A stretch of 64,000 bases of DNA from Heterohyrax brucei (GCA_028571685.1 CM053141.1:57038333-57102332), one strand, 5' to 3'. Positions 32,177-43,261 are shown, counted from the stretch's first letter. Notes: generated from the letters alone by a model not told the origin. Numbers and translations: made by a program.

Positions 32177-33143
32177 CTACTATGAATTGAATTGTGTCCC
32201 CTTAAAATATGTGTTGTAAATTTGAACCTCTGCAACTATTGTGGAAGAAGACTGGAAGCACTTACTGATGAAGATCAAACACTACAGCTTTCAGTAGGAA
32301 TTATACTTCAACATAAAGAAAACAAAAAGTCTCACATCTGAACCAATAAACAACAGCCCGATAAACAGAAAAGACTGAGGTTGTCAAGGATTTCATCTTA
32401 CTTTGATCCAAGATTAACACCTACAGAAGTAGCTGTCTGGAAATCAAAAGATGCATTGTATTAGGCAAATCTGCTACAAAAGACCTCTTTAAAGTCTTGG
32501 AAAAAGTATAGCCAGAAGACTCATTCAAAGCAAAGATAGCAGGAATTCATCTTACAGACTTTGGACATGTTATCAGGAGGGACCAGTCTCTGGAGAAGGA
32601 TACCATACTTGGTAAGGTAAGACTCACTGTGAAAGAGAAAACCCTCAGTGAGTTGGGCTGGCACAGTGGCTGCAACAGTGGGCTCAAGCAAAAGAACAAC
32701 TGTGAGGATGGTGCAAGACTAGCAGTGGTTCTTTCTGTTTTACATAGGGTCACTACGAGTCGGAGCTAACTTGACGGCACTTGATGACAACAATGTGGCT
32801 GTGGTTATAATTTTATTTGGGAATGAGAGCTCTTTATTTTATTAATGAGGTAGGATTAGTGTAGAGTGAGTTTTGACTCAATCTCTTTTGACATATAAAG
32901 TATATTAAATACGCAAGGGAGTGGAGGAGAGATGGGGAAGAGGTATGCCAAGCCACAGGACGATTGCCCAGGAGCAGAAGCTCAGAAGAGATAGAGGCCT
33001 TCCTCCTGAGTCTGCAAAGAGAAAGCCTTTCCCCAGAGCCATTCCTCTGAATTTGAACTTCTAAATTGTGAGAAAAAAAATTTCTGTTTGTTTAAGCCAA
33101 CCGCTTGTGGCATTTCTATTTTAGCAGATTAGATAACAGAGAC
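32177..33143 (+). mobile_element. MaLR provirus, 5' LTR (split by RTE)
   Basis: LTR parts are 32177-32240 ('gaattgaattgtgtcccc') and 32791-33143 ('tttgggaatgagagc', 'gaggtaggattagtgtag', 'ctcaatctcttttgacatataaag', end 'gcagattagataacagagaca'). It pairs with the LTR piece at 35399-35602, which shares 'atgcaggattagtgtaggg' and 'ggagagatggggaagaa'. Confidence 0.8.
32241..32790 (+). pseudogene. RTE LINE 3' end inside LTR
   Basis: 'cacttactgatgaagatcaaac', 'tcaacataaagaaaacaaaaag', 'tttggacatgttatcaggaggg', 'gtgaggatggtgcaagactagc', terminus 'taacttgacggcacttgatgacaac'. A 5'-truncated insertion with frameshifts, lacking the RT catalytic region. Confidence 0.85.
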
Positions 33144-33490
33144 AGAATTTGGGAGTGAAACCTGGGAGCGCTGCTGTGGTAGATAACTGCAGTGTAGAAG
33201 CGGTTTTGGAACAGCGTAAGGGGTAGAGGGTGGCAGAGTTTTAGGATGCCTAACAGTAAAACTTTTGATGGCCTTGAAGAGCCTATTTGTAGAACTATAC
33301 AAGCCAAAGGCAATTCTGGTGAAGACTCAGAAGGAAGCAAAGACAATTGGAGAAAATCACCATTGTCTTAGAGAAGACACATGGCACCAGCAATAGATTG
33401 TTGCTAGAAATGTGAACATTAAATGAGCTTCTGGTGAGGCTTCAAAAAAAAAACAATGAAAATGTGATTGACACTGGAAAAAGGGTGATG

Positions 33491-34105
33491 CTTTTTTAAA
33501 AAAACATTTTATGGTACTTAAAGTGAAAGTTTGGAAAACCTGGTTGCATGGTGGTTAAGCAATATGGCTGCTAACCAAAAGAATGGCTGTTCAAATCCCC
33601 CTAGGAACTCCTTGGAAACTCTATGGGGCAGTTCTACTCTGTCCTATCTCAACGGCAGTACATTTTTTTAAGTGAAAGTTTACAATTCAAGTCAATTTGT
33701 CATATAAAAACTTAAACACACATTGCTATGTAACTCTAGCTGCTCACCTCACACTGTTACAGCACATTCCTCCTTTCCCTTCTGTATTTCCCATGTCCAT
33801 TCAACTAGCTCCTGTCACCCTCTGCCCTCTCGTCTCACCTCTGGACAGCAGCTGCCAAGTTAGACTCATGTATTTTAAGCCAAGAAGCACATTCCTTACC
33901 AGTGTCATTGCCTGTCTTATATAAACACAATCTTTGTCTGAAGAGTTGGCTGCTTTGGGAACAGTTCCAGTTCTGGGTTAACAGAGCCTGGCTGCCATAT
34001 CTCCAGGGACCCTCCAGTCTGTTTAACCATCAGGTCTGGTCTATTTAGTAGAGTTCAAGTCCTGCCCCACATTTTTTCCCACTATGTGAAGGACAGGAAT
34101 TTTTT
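33491..34105 (-). mobile_element. L1 3' UTR, antisense, inside MaLR
   Basis: 'taagtgaaagtttacaattcaagtc', 'cctgtcaccctctgccctc', 'atctttgtctgaagagttggc', 'gttctgggttaacagag', 'catcaggtctggtc'. Similar to 22441-23030 and 48045-48733. The AfroSINE at 33533-33669 duplicates part of its end. Confidence 0.75.
33521..33681 (+). mobile_element. AfroSINE with 12-bp target duplication
   Basis: SINE 33533-33669 ('ggaaaacctggttgcatgg' to 'tatctcaacggcagtac', short tail) flanked by 'aagtgaaagttt' at 33521-33532 and 33670-33681. The duplicated target is the L1 3' end. Confidence 0.95.
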
Positions 34106-35398
34106 TATGTAGTGGCAAAGAACTTCTATGAATCATGTTCCAATGTTTGATGGAATGTAGAATTTATAAGTGATGAACTTGGTTATCTGGCTGGTGAGAT
34201 TTCTAAGCAATATTTTAAAGGTATACATAGTTTCTGCTTGCTGCCTTCAGTAATGTGAAAACAAAGAGATGGGCTAAAAATGAACTGTGTGAAATGAAAA
34301 CAGAACTTAAAGATTTGGAAAATTCTGTTGTACAAACGAAGGAAACGTGTCCTAGAATGCTCACGAAGGACCTCACCAGACAATCTTTTGTTAAAGAGAT
34401 TAAGCCTGTGACTGATGAATCTAATCTACTACCACAGCAGAAAATCCATTAGCGTATATTGAAGGGGATAGCAAAAGAATGAAAGAATGCCCTCTGCCTC
34501 TTGGAATTCTACAGACATGAAACACACCAAAGGAGCTACCTTTCTTGTCCCCAAAGAAAGGAAAAAAACCATCCCTGGAGCAGCTTAGAGACCAGCAGAA
34601 CTGTCAGAAAGAGCAGAGAAAGCAAGGCCTTCCAGTTTCAAAGGGTGGGGCCATGATTTCCTGGATCTTAAAGAGTGGAACTACAGCCTCCAGGTTTGCA
34701 AAGAGTCACATCTTCCCCAATTCAGTTCCAGAATATGAGGTTACCATTAAGCTGTGTCAGAAGGATGGGGCTACTACCTGAAGATGAGGGAGGTGGGGTT
34801 GCCTTGCCCAAAGGGCACAAGGATGGGACCTTCTAGGGCCAAAGGGATGGGGTCTGGAATAGGAGAATGAAGCCACCCAAACCCAGTAGAGAAGAGTTGC
34901 CATCCCAGTGGGCCTAGAATGTGCAGCTGAAGCCCAGGGCCTAGTGTCTTCACTCAGAATCTAGACAGCACGGCCAACACCCAGAGTCTGGGTGGCAGAG
35001 CCATTGCCCAGATGGTCTCAGAGAAGACAAGATTGTTTTCAAGCCTTAAGAGCTAATGCAATTTGTTGTTCTGGGCTTTGCACTTGCTTGGTGCCTATTA
35101 TCCTTTTTTTTTCCCTCTAATTTCTCCCACTAGTGATGACAGTGTCTACCTTGTACCTCTTTCACTGTTGTACTTTGGAAGCAGATAACGTCTACTCTAG
35201 ATATTACAGGTTCACAGAGAAACAAGAATTTTGCTTCAGGATGGAATATGCGTAAAGTCTCACCCATATTTGCTTCAGATGATTCAGAAAATGAAATTTT
35301 GAACTTGGAGTTGATTTAAGACCTTGGGGATGATGTGATAGGGTGAATGTATTTTGCATATGGGGAGGAATGAATTCGGGGGGATCAAAAGGTAGAAT

Positions 35399-35602
35399 GT
35401 TATGGATTGAATTGTGTACCCAAAAACATATGCTGTAAATTTTAACCTCTTTACCTATGTTCATAATCCTATTTGGGAATGGGTTGTTTTTGTTATGCTA
35501 ATGATGCAGGATTAGTGTAGGGTGTACCTTCAGGCAATCTCTTTCAATATATAAAAGAGATTTAGCAAGCAAGGAAACAGGAGAGATGGGGAAGAAACGT
35601 AC
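35399..35602 (+). mobile_element. MaLR provirus, 3' LTR (truncated)
   Basis: Begins 'tgttatggattgaattgtgtaccc' straight after the purine tract; the order matches the 5' LTR up to 'gagatggggaagaaacgta'. It stops where a second LTR begins at 35603. I do not find the missing end beyond that LTR, so it is a truncation rather than clean nesting. Confidence 0.8.
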
Positions 35603-35744
35603 TGTCATAGATTGAATCGTGTCCCCCTAAATTACGTGTCCACTTGGCTAGGCCATGATTCCCAATATTGTATGGTTGTCCTCCAATTTCTAATATGATG
35701 TAATTATCCTATATGTTGCAAATCCTAACCTCTATGATTTTAAT

Positions 35745-35903
35745 GAAAATCCTGGTGGTGTAGTGGTTAAGTGCTATGGCCACTAACCAAAAGGTCAACA
35801 GTTCAAATCCACCAGGTGCTCCTTAAAAGCTCTATGGAGAAGTTCTACTCTGACCTATAGGGTCACTGAGTCAGAATCGACTTAACACAATGGGTTTATG
35901 ATG
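35745..35903 (+). mobile_element. AfroSINE
   Basis: 'gaaaatcctggtggtgtagtgg' to 'gtcagaatcgacttaacacaatggg'. Host LTR text 'tgatttta|atga...atgttaaacagat' lies around it. Confidence 0.95.
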
Positions 35904-35997
35904 TTAAACAGATAGGATTAGAGGCAGTTACATTGATGTGGCAGGACTCCATGTACAAGATTAAATTGTATGTTGAGTCAAGCTCTTTTGTGATATA

Positions 35998-36553
35998 CGA
36001 GGTCTAACAATTAAGTTCTGGAACTCACCTAGAAAAAGTGCTACATACCTCATTGCTGAGTATCACTACAGGTACCTTTGAAGTACTTCCCTTGGAAAGT
36101 TATATGCACCAATGCCAGAGCATAGCCCACCCTTCAAAGCAATTTTGGAACTCTTCTGGCATGGCCTTCAGAGCTGCTGTCATATTACACTTGATGTCCT
36201 GAATGTCATCCAGGTGTTTTCCTTTCAATATTTTCTTTACTTTTGTATAAAGAAAAAGTCATTGGGGGCCAGATCAGGTGAGTAGGAAGGGTGTTCTGAT
36301 ACAGTTATTTGTTTACCATAAAAATTCCCTCACAGACAACTATACAATTAAGTTTGTAAACTTGCCTTCTTGGCACCATGCTCAATGACCATTCTGGAAA
36401 GAGTTCCAAAATTGCTTTGAAAGGTGAACTAGGCTCTGGCATCAGTGCATAGCTTCCCAAGGGGAGTCTTGGAAGGTGACTGTAGTGATATTCAGCAATG
36501 AGGTATGTACAGCTTAGAACAAATAAGTTCGCGGACTTAATTGTTGTACCTCG
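35998..36553 (-). mobile_element. Mariner-derived foldback element, copy 2
   Basis: 556 bp. Outer ends 'cgaggtctaacaattaag' and (inverted) 'cttaattgttgtacctcg'. The ~185-bp arms are inverted copies ('acctttgaagtacttcccttgg' against 'ccaaggggagtcttggaaggt'). Centre antisense encodes the transposase C-terminal piece around 'gggggccagatcaggtgagtagg'. Flanks TA (35996-35997) and CA (36554-36555) fit a TA target, one copy mutated; the host LTR 'gatata|aaagag' is rejoined around it. Confidence 0.9.
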
Positions 36554-36879
36554 CAAAAGAGAAAATCACACAGAGAGGAAAGGGACCTCATGCTACCAAG
36601 AATGAAGAACCAAGAGGGCAGCGATGTACCCTTTAAACCCTGTGCTGATGGCAAGGACCTTCTCCCAGAACACACAGAAAGGAAGGGTCTTTCCTGGAGC
36701 TCTCCCTCACCTTGAACTCAGACTTCTGTCCTCCTAGACTGGGAGAGAATAAATTTATTTTTGTTAGCCATCTACTTATGTTATTTCTGTTATAGCAGCA
36801 CTAGATAACTAAGGCAGTCAGTTACTGATTAAGACTGTTCCCTGGGGAACATAAATTCGTGGGCTCCCCCAGTCATCTA

Positions 36880-37350
36880 TGTTCAAAGCAAGCTCTAGTG
36901 CCAACTTGAGATCACCCCTCAGACAAAGAGATCAGGGGCAGACTGTCGGGAGTGGAAGGAATAGGGGTGACATTCTTAGTCAGAAAATTAGTGAGAGTTG
37001 TTATGGTCCTTCTCCTTTTTTCTTCATATATTTCACTGTAGCATCTCACTGCTTCCCGAATCTCTCTACCAACTTGAGCAAAGCAATCACCAATTGGGTC
37101 CATGTTTTCAATCAACTGAAGCCCCTGACTTAGCTTAGAAAACCAAATCTATAAGGCAGTGTTTCGAAGAGTATAAAATTAAACATCTGTGAATGAACAT
37201 CTGAAAATGATAACATCAGTAAATTACACACTACAACGATTACTAACAATACACACTAAACAATTGCTAACAAAAAAATGTACTAAAACAAAACAAAAAC
37301 AACCCAGAGATCATAAGTGTGGTCCCTCATAACTCAAGTAAATTAGGGAC
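36880..37350 (-). pseudogene. Tigger/pogo-like transposase C-terminus relic
   Basis: The minus-strand frame 37136-36912 reads 'SQGLQLIENMDPIGDCFAQV', 'REIREAVRCYSEIYEEKRRR', then 'TITTLTNFLTKN'. The acidic/aromatic helix followed by a PIP-box-like motif resembles the C-terminus of pogo-family transposases. No upstream DDE domain is found in frame. 37315-37360 has 'gtggtccctcataactcaag', possibly a degraded terminal repeat. Assignment by eye. Confidence 0.5.
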
Positions 37351-37360
37351 TACTAAGAAG

Positions 37361-38109
37361 GAGAGAGTGGGACCCTGCTCCCACCTGCTCAGTTCACATT
37401 CTCTTCTCCTCTTTTCCCAGTCTCCATAGCCTTAAAACAACTTAGAATTTATCAGGGCAAAATCCCTAAAATCCTTTGCACTGCTGATCTTCAGTGTCTA
37501 GTGGTTCCCTATTAAGTGATTATTCATCCTTAAGTGCATTTTTCTTAAGTATCTTGTTTGTGAAGATTAAGAAGCTTAAATACAGTTCTCCAGGAATAAC
37601 CATAATTTGTGGGCCACAGGAGTGCTCCAAATAGCTTCTTCATTCATACTGAATCCAAGAGTCAGGCAAGGGGCCTGAGGATCACTTACACAGACCGAGA
37701 GGAGCCAAGCATAATTCGTTAATGCCAAGATAACAACGTGCAGGTGCAGGCAGGAGTCCCTCATGGCCCTTGTCTGACGTTATCTTCAAACCACCCAGGG
37801 AGGTGGGCAGGGCAGAGATCTTATTCCCATTTGACAGATGGTAAAATGAGGCTCAGGAGCAATTAGCCCAAGGCTTCATTTAAGATTTCTACCACCCACT
37901 AGCTAAATGAGGTGTTTTCTTTTCCTGCAAAACCAGCCTACGTGGTCTCTTCTAGTTAGTCAGGAAAGACCTTATAGAGAGCTAAATCTCTGAACAAAGT
38001 ACGGGGAAAGATGACGTAGCATTTCTGACTAAGTCAAATCTTCCTTTGAAGAAAAGTAGTTTCCACCTTTATGATTTGGTCAAAGAAATTTAAATTGAAA
38101 GCACACGAC
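37361..38109. other. Mostly unique; possible L2/MIR trace
   Basis: 37800-37880 ('cccatttgacagatggtaaaatgaggctcag') is the conserved core found in MIR/L2-type repeats. The remainder is unrecognised. Confidence 0.45.
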
Positions 38110-38271
38110 CTTTAGCAGTGGGTTTCCTTATGTGCTAAGCACTTTTCTAAGGAGTCTACTTGTATTAACTCATTTAATTCTCACAATACTCACCGGAGAA
38201 GATATCACTATAATTTACATTTTATGGATGAGGAACTGAAGGCTTAATGACACAATAGAAAGTCACAGACA
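38110..38271 (+). mobile_element. Old MIR/L2-type repeat
   Basis: 'gtgctaagcacttttctaagg', 'attaactcatttaattctcacaa', 'ttttatggatgaggaactgaagg', 'gtcacagacag'. The family is uncertain. Confidence 0.55.
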
Positions 38272-38640
38272 GAATGTGAGAAAAACGTAGAACAAAATTC
38301 AAATTCCTAAAAAAATCAGACTTCCTGAGTCAAGAGACTAGAGAAACTCTGGAGATCATAGCCATAAGATACCCTTTGTACTTGGGACTGAAGCCACTCC
38401 TGGAAGTCACCATTCAGGATGGGCCTATAAAATAAACAATATCATTCTTGAGTAAACTGCTCCCTTAAACAATTATCTGTATGAGACCAAACAGTCAACA
38501 TTTGCCCAAAAGCAAAGACGAGCAGGCAAGGAGTGGCAGGAAAGCTAGATCAATGGAAATTCAGAAGGAAAAGAACCGAAATGCTGACACATTGGGAAAA
38601 CTGTAATCAATGTCACAGAAGGAGGCACGTCAACATTGTT
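38272..38640 (+). mobile_element. L1 3' UTR fragment, sense
   Basis: 'gagaaaaacgtagaacaaaattcaaattcc', 'gggactgaagccactcctgg', 'gggcctataaaataaacaat', 'cccaaaagcaaagacgagcaggc', 'caatgtcacagaa'. No poly(A) tail; truncated at both ends. Confidence 0.6.
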
Positions 38641-38754
38641 AAGTGGGGGTCTGATTTGCTGTGTCAACCCTCACCTGAATCACAATAAACAGAGGGAGGG
38701 CTAGTTTACCAGAAGAGAGTGCTTGTACTTCCAGCTAACAATAATAGCTATAAC

Positions 38755-38935
38755 AAAAACGACACTTGCCATTTATCACAGCCTTTATGTAGCAGTGGGT
38801 TTGGTTCTGTTCCTCACAATAAATCTGAGAGATAAGTACTTCTGTCTCCATGTCACAGATGAATAAACTGAGGCTCAGAGCTCAAGTAAGCTGGCGGTGA
38901 TAATGGGTGGAAGGTCATAGGTAGTTCCATCCTGA
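38755..38935 (+). mobile_element. Old MIR/L2-type repeat
   Basis: 'gccatttatcacagcctttatg', 'gagagataagtacttctgtctccatg', 'cagatgaataaactgaggctcagag'. Diverged. Confidence 0.5.
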
Positions 38936-40039
38936 TTCTTGGTTTCTCTTTTATAGGTTCCCACATAAGTGGCCTGAAAAAAGTGGTTTTTGGTTAAGAT
39001 TAGGCCCCTTGGGAGATAGCTGTTAGCACTAAACTCAAAATACCTCTAGGGAAGTAATGCACAGAATAAGAAAATACAGAAGGGCAGACACCACAGTTAG
39101 GTGTTCCTAAGTATGCCTGAGTCATCACTAACTTTCTAGACGTTTTTTTTCTTTGATGACACTAAGTCATCGAGATGCCCTACTTAAGCAGCCAGTGACT
39201 GGGCCAAACAACCTGAAGAATCAAATAAATAAAATAGCAAGTAAATGAAAACCACCCATGTTGTAATTAACTGAATTATGAATAGATATAACACACTACT
39301 TTGTACATTTTACTATCTTTGTGGTAGAAATATTAATATGCCAATAAAGGAAGTTTCAGGATGTAAATAGAACAGTAACCAGCAGACAGAAGGTATTCAA
39401 TAACGCTATTTAATTACTTTTATGTGTATTGACTTATTTTTTTGGAAGTATCTCCTAGATAAAGAGCAGATGTTATATTTTTCTTCATCCTCTTCTTAAA
39501 GCACCCCTATGTGTCATAACTTAAAGACTAGAGTTTGGGAATTTCCATAAAGTATTTTCTTGGCCAGTCAGCAAGAACATACTGAGTAACGGCACTGAAT
39601 GGGGGAGGGAAGCACAGAGGTTTTTTTTTTCTTCAACGTTTTTATTAATGACTTGGATAATCATTTTCTCTTTGCTTTCATATAATTAATCGAACAGGAG
39701 AAATTGGTCTAATCAACTTAGGAGAAACTCAGCTAAAAGCAATGTGTCAGAAGTCATTCAGCTAAAAGCAAGCAGGTTGGCACAACAAATATTGACACAT
39801 GACAACTTGAGGAAGAATGAGAGTATTCCTGACTCCAGACCTTCCCCATCTGAAAGAGACCCACTTGGGGGGAAACAGACAACATCCTTGGGAGGAAGGA
39901 GAACTGGTTGTCACGGCACCAGCAGGTATCTTTCCTCCTACTCCCTCTCCCCTCCCTTGCCTCCGTAGAACATTGTCTAGTCTTCTCTCCCAGGTTGTCA
40001 GGCAAGCCACAGTGCCCCAGGGTGAGGAGGAGGTCTGGG
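38936..40039. other. Largely unrecognised
   Basis: No repeat named with confidence; 39740-40030 may already be part of the ERVL-type LTR that follows. Several overlapping ORFs of 74-83 codons on both strands near 39750-40050 are without domains. Confidence 0.35.
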
Positions 40040-40512
40040 CTTATCAGTAGGATGCACCTGAAGGCAATTTTAACAAAAGTAGGAGAGAAGGGAATAATGA
40101 GACTTGAAAGTGCTGGGCTCCTTGAAATTCCCTAAGAAGTTCTATTACACACCCACTCCCTACTTGTCTAAGAAGCTGGAAAAATTAAGTCTGATGCTCT
40201 CCCATGGCTCACTGCCAGCCAGTGTACATTTGATAAGATTGCCAGAGCATCAACAGAGAGGACATCACAGCTCAGCTTCTCTCTCAGTCCAATCCTCCTT
40301 CCCTCAAGAGCACTCCCTAGTAAATTTGCCTCATGTTAGCCTCAGTCTAACCTTTTGGTTAGCAGTTCAAATCCACCAGGAGCTCCTTGATAACTCTATG
40401 GTGCCGTTCTACTCTGTTCTACAGCACCACTATAAATCGGAATTAACGACAATGGTTTGTTTTTTTTAATTACCATCTCAGTGTATGCTTCCTGTGGAAT
40501 CTAAACTGTGAC
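40040..40512 (+). mobile_element. ERVL-type LTR, 3' part
   Basis: 'ccaatcctccttccctcaagagcactccctagtaaa' is the usual R/poly(A) text of ERVL-class LTRs; after an AfroSINE it ends '...cttcctgtggaatctaaactgtgaca'. The 5' boundary is not resolved. A tRNA-Leu-like primer site ('agtacaaggagtggtctg', about 40516-40533) follows. Confidence 0.65.
40346..40470 (+). mobile_element. AfroSINE, 5' truncated
   Basis: 'aaccttttggttagcagttcaaatccaccagg' to 'cggaattaacgacaatgg' and a T-run. Head missing; inserted near the LTR end. Confidence 0.9.
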
Positions 40513-41995
40513 AGCTAGTACAAGGAGTGGTCTGAGAAAGCAAACACTGACATGAGACTTATGAGCTGAATCACCCACTGCCCATGTGGCAAAGAAAACC
40601 CCATTGCTGGAGGCGAGTGAACAACAGTCCTTGGGGATAGGCAGCAGTACCACAATTCAAACTTTCAAGTAGGGGTGATATGGAATGGTGTGTTGGCGGG
40701 AAAGAATTTGTTAAGTGGTACTGTGTATCAGATGTCTAGAAAATATGGGGAACTAATAAAAATAAGGGCAATGGAGCTGAATGACAACTGGTAAGTTCAA
40801 ATGTGATCTACCAAGAGATAATTAAATGCTGTGAGTGATTAAATTATAATTAAAAGCTAAGAGTGAATACCAGAGGCCCTTCTTGATAGCACATAAAGAA
40901 TTCTAATTTCTGGCAGTGGGAGGGTTGAGAAGGCAGAGAACCAGCCCCAGGAATTAGTTGACACAGCAGTTCAGCTCCAACAGACTAAACCCTCAAGAAG
41001 ACCTGATTGGGGAAGAGTGGGTCTTTGACCCCTGTGGTAGGACACTGCGATCAATAAAAAAAAAAGAAGTCATCTCCAGATATCCCTTAACCTTCTGAGC
41101 CTGCAAAAGAACCCACTCTTTCCTACAAGTGGGTAGCATGCCATCCTTGCTTGAAGGAGATACAGAGGCGTTTTTCCTGCAACACAACATGCATACTCCT
41201 GTTCCTAGAATCTGTTCCCTTCCTGGCTGCCAGCTAATAAACAGAAACAAGTCATAACATAATTGGGCTTTCCAGTTTTGCATAGTACATCTAATGGAGC
41301 ACATTCGCTTCTCTGAGCCTTTCATTTCCTCTTCGTCTTAAGCGTGGCAATTTCTGGGCTTCTAGCACATGTGGTTGGTTCTATTCTTTTACCATCCTTC
41401 TAGCAACCATCCTAGCAGTGCTCTTGCACCATCTCCTATATTCTGGGAGAGAGCTCACAAATCAGCATACTATCCTTCATCCATGTCTCCATCTAACTCA
41501 CCAGTTTGGTCTTTGCAGAAACCAGAGAGATACAGGAGGATGACAGGGGGGCTATCAGAAACTCAACTAAGTAGAAACCCCAATCCCAGCTGCTGTGCCT
41601 GATGTGATATATCTCAGGTTCTTGGTATGGGGCCATCAAGCTGGCAAAAGCATTCTTTTCCATCCCCATCAGAAAAGAAGATGAAATGCTTTGCAGTCAT
41701 CTGAAACGTTCAGTGGTACATGTTTACCAACTTGCCCCAGGTTTATGTAAATTCTCCCACTGCCTGTAAAAATACAGTCAGAAAAGTCCTTGACATCTCA
41801 CAGACCCTCACGTTGACCATCTGTGTTGATGGCATCATATTAAGACCAGATGGGCACCAAGTACTTAGTTCACTGGAGGCTTTGGTAAGACACGTGAACT
41901 CCAGAGCATGTGAACTAAACCCTTTGAAGATTCAGAAAATGCCTATTTTGGTGCCCAGTAGTTTGGGGCATGCTGTAGCATCCCTACCAAGGTAA
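40513..41995 (+). pseudogene. ERVL internal region with broken pol
   Basis: Internal text runs from the primer site through 'gtggtactgtgtatcagatg', 'acagcagttcagctccaac', 'ccacagatg'-free gag-like relic and 'ggcattttcctgcaacac'-type blocks to pol. An open frame 41720-41995 and a shifted one upstream (about 41640-41720) show reverse-transcriptase similarity: 'AKAFFSIPI' and 'LSSLEALVRH'. The YxDD position reads CVDG, so the catalytic centre is lost. Multiple stops and frameshifts. An old endogenous copy, inactive. Confidence 0.65.
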
Positions 41996-41997
41996 AC

Positions 41998-42165
41998 CCA
42001 AATCAAATCAAACCCATCACTGTGAAGTCAATTCCAACTCAGAGTGACCCTGTAGGGCAGAGTACAACTACCCCACAGGCTGTCCATGGGGTAGTTGGTG
42101 AATTTGAACTTCCGACCCTTCGGTTAGCAGCCAAGCTTTTAATCACTGTGCAACCAGGCCCCCGA
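41998..42165 (-). mobile_element. AfroSINE, antisense
   Basis: 'aatcaaacccatcactgtgaag', 'ccctgtagggcagagtacaac', 'cccttcggttagcagccaagc'. It ends the ERVL relic on the right. Confidence 0.9.
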
Positions 42166-42347
42166 AGACAATGGAGACCGCCAAGGCTGTCCTAAGGATT
42201 AGCATGAGTGTAGGTAATCCACCACACTTCAATAACTCTCCAGAATTCCCATAATCCAACACTCCCACTGCAGGGTCGTAAAGCAGGATTCAGCCATGCT
42301 GGGTTATGAAATGTGTGGCTGAATCTCTTCTGTTCACATGTAGCTTT

Positions 42348-42512
42348 GGAAACCCTGGTGGCGTAGTGGGTCAAGTGCTGCATCTGCTAACCAAAAGACA
42401 GGTAGATCAAATCTGCCAGGCGTTCCTTGGAAACTCTATGGGGCAGTTCTTCTCTGACCTCTAGGGTCACTATGAGTTGAACCCACTCGATAGCAGTGGG
42501 TTTGGTTAGAAG
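42348..42512 (+). mobile_element. AfroSINE
   Basis: 'ggaaaccctggtggcgtagtgg' to 'gatagcagtgggtttggttag'. Well preserved, with a CpG kept in the head. Confidence 0.95.
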
Positions 42513-43261
42513 AAGAACTTAGCTTAAGAAGAATAGACAAAATGCATTCCCTTTCCTTGGTAATCTTTCTGTGTATAAAAGGAAATGGGTTTACATACAA
42601 GGCAGAGGCACCATTCTGAAGACTTGCGTTCAGAATGCTCTCACCGTTATGTGACTATCTCCAGACCAGAGCACTGGGGACTCACTGATGTCACCTTTGT
42701 TCTGTTCTCCAAAGCCTGCTTTTAACATCACAGTAGTCTACTGTCCACTTTTTTTTTAGTTCTTCTCCATGGATAATTTCTGACCCAGGCATTATTATTT
42801 CGCATCTCAGCCCCAAATCCTTCAACCCAGTCTGGCCTCTCTGGTTGCTATCACTTAAATTGACTTCAGAATAAACACTTTTTTTTATCTTTTTCTGTGT
42901 TAAACAGCATATTTGAGATACTGCTTAATTTACAACTCCTCCCTCTTATATTTTGAGTTTTCAAAATGAATCTATATAAGGGAATGTTTATCAAAAGTCT
43001 ATGCAAATAATTTAACACAATAAATTTTGAAAATATACTTTGCTTGGCCCTCTTTAAAAAAGTAAAAAATGAACAACACTCTTTGGGAACTTCCAGAAAG
43101 CATACTTTCTTTCACAGATAAGGAATTAAGGGTCAGTGTGTGGTTACGCAAATTCACTGTGACATCCAGCAGATGAATGTACACGCTTCCTGGATGCTGG
43201 CAGTGAGACTAGGTAGAGGACATCTGTGACAGGATACAAGTGTTGAAAATGACCCTTCCCC
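42513..43261. other. No recognised feature
   Basis: No repeat or gene named; T-runs near 42751 and 42881. Confidence 0.4.

Larger units (their letters stand above)
33144..35398 (+). mobile_element. MaLR internal region
   Basis: After the LTR comes 'gaatttgggagtgaaacctgg' and MaLR-internal text: 'ggtgaagactcagaaggaagc', 'gtgatgaacttggttatctggc', 'ctgggctttgcacttgcttgg', 'acttggagttgatttaagacc' and the purine-rich 'gaattcggggggatcaaaagg' just before the next LTR. No long ORF, in line with non-autonomous MaLR. L1 and AfroSINE are inserted at 33491-34105. Confidence 0.8.
35603..36815 (+). mobile_element. MaLR-type LTR carrying AfroSINE and mariner
   Basis: LTR parts: 35603-35744 ('tgtcatagattgaatcgtgtcc'), 35904-35997, 36554-36815 (end 'ctagataactaaggca'). 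Same subtype as 13009-13493. AfroSINE and mariner insertions more than double its length. Confidence 0.8.

Noticed and set aside
40104..40469. 121-codon + strand ORF
   Set aside because: Runs through ERVL-type LTR sequence into an AfroSINE; a repeat-boundary artefact.
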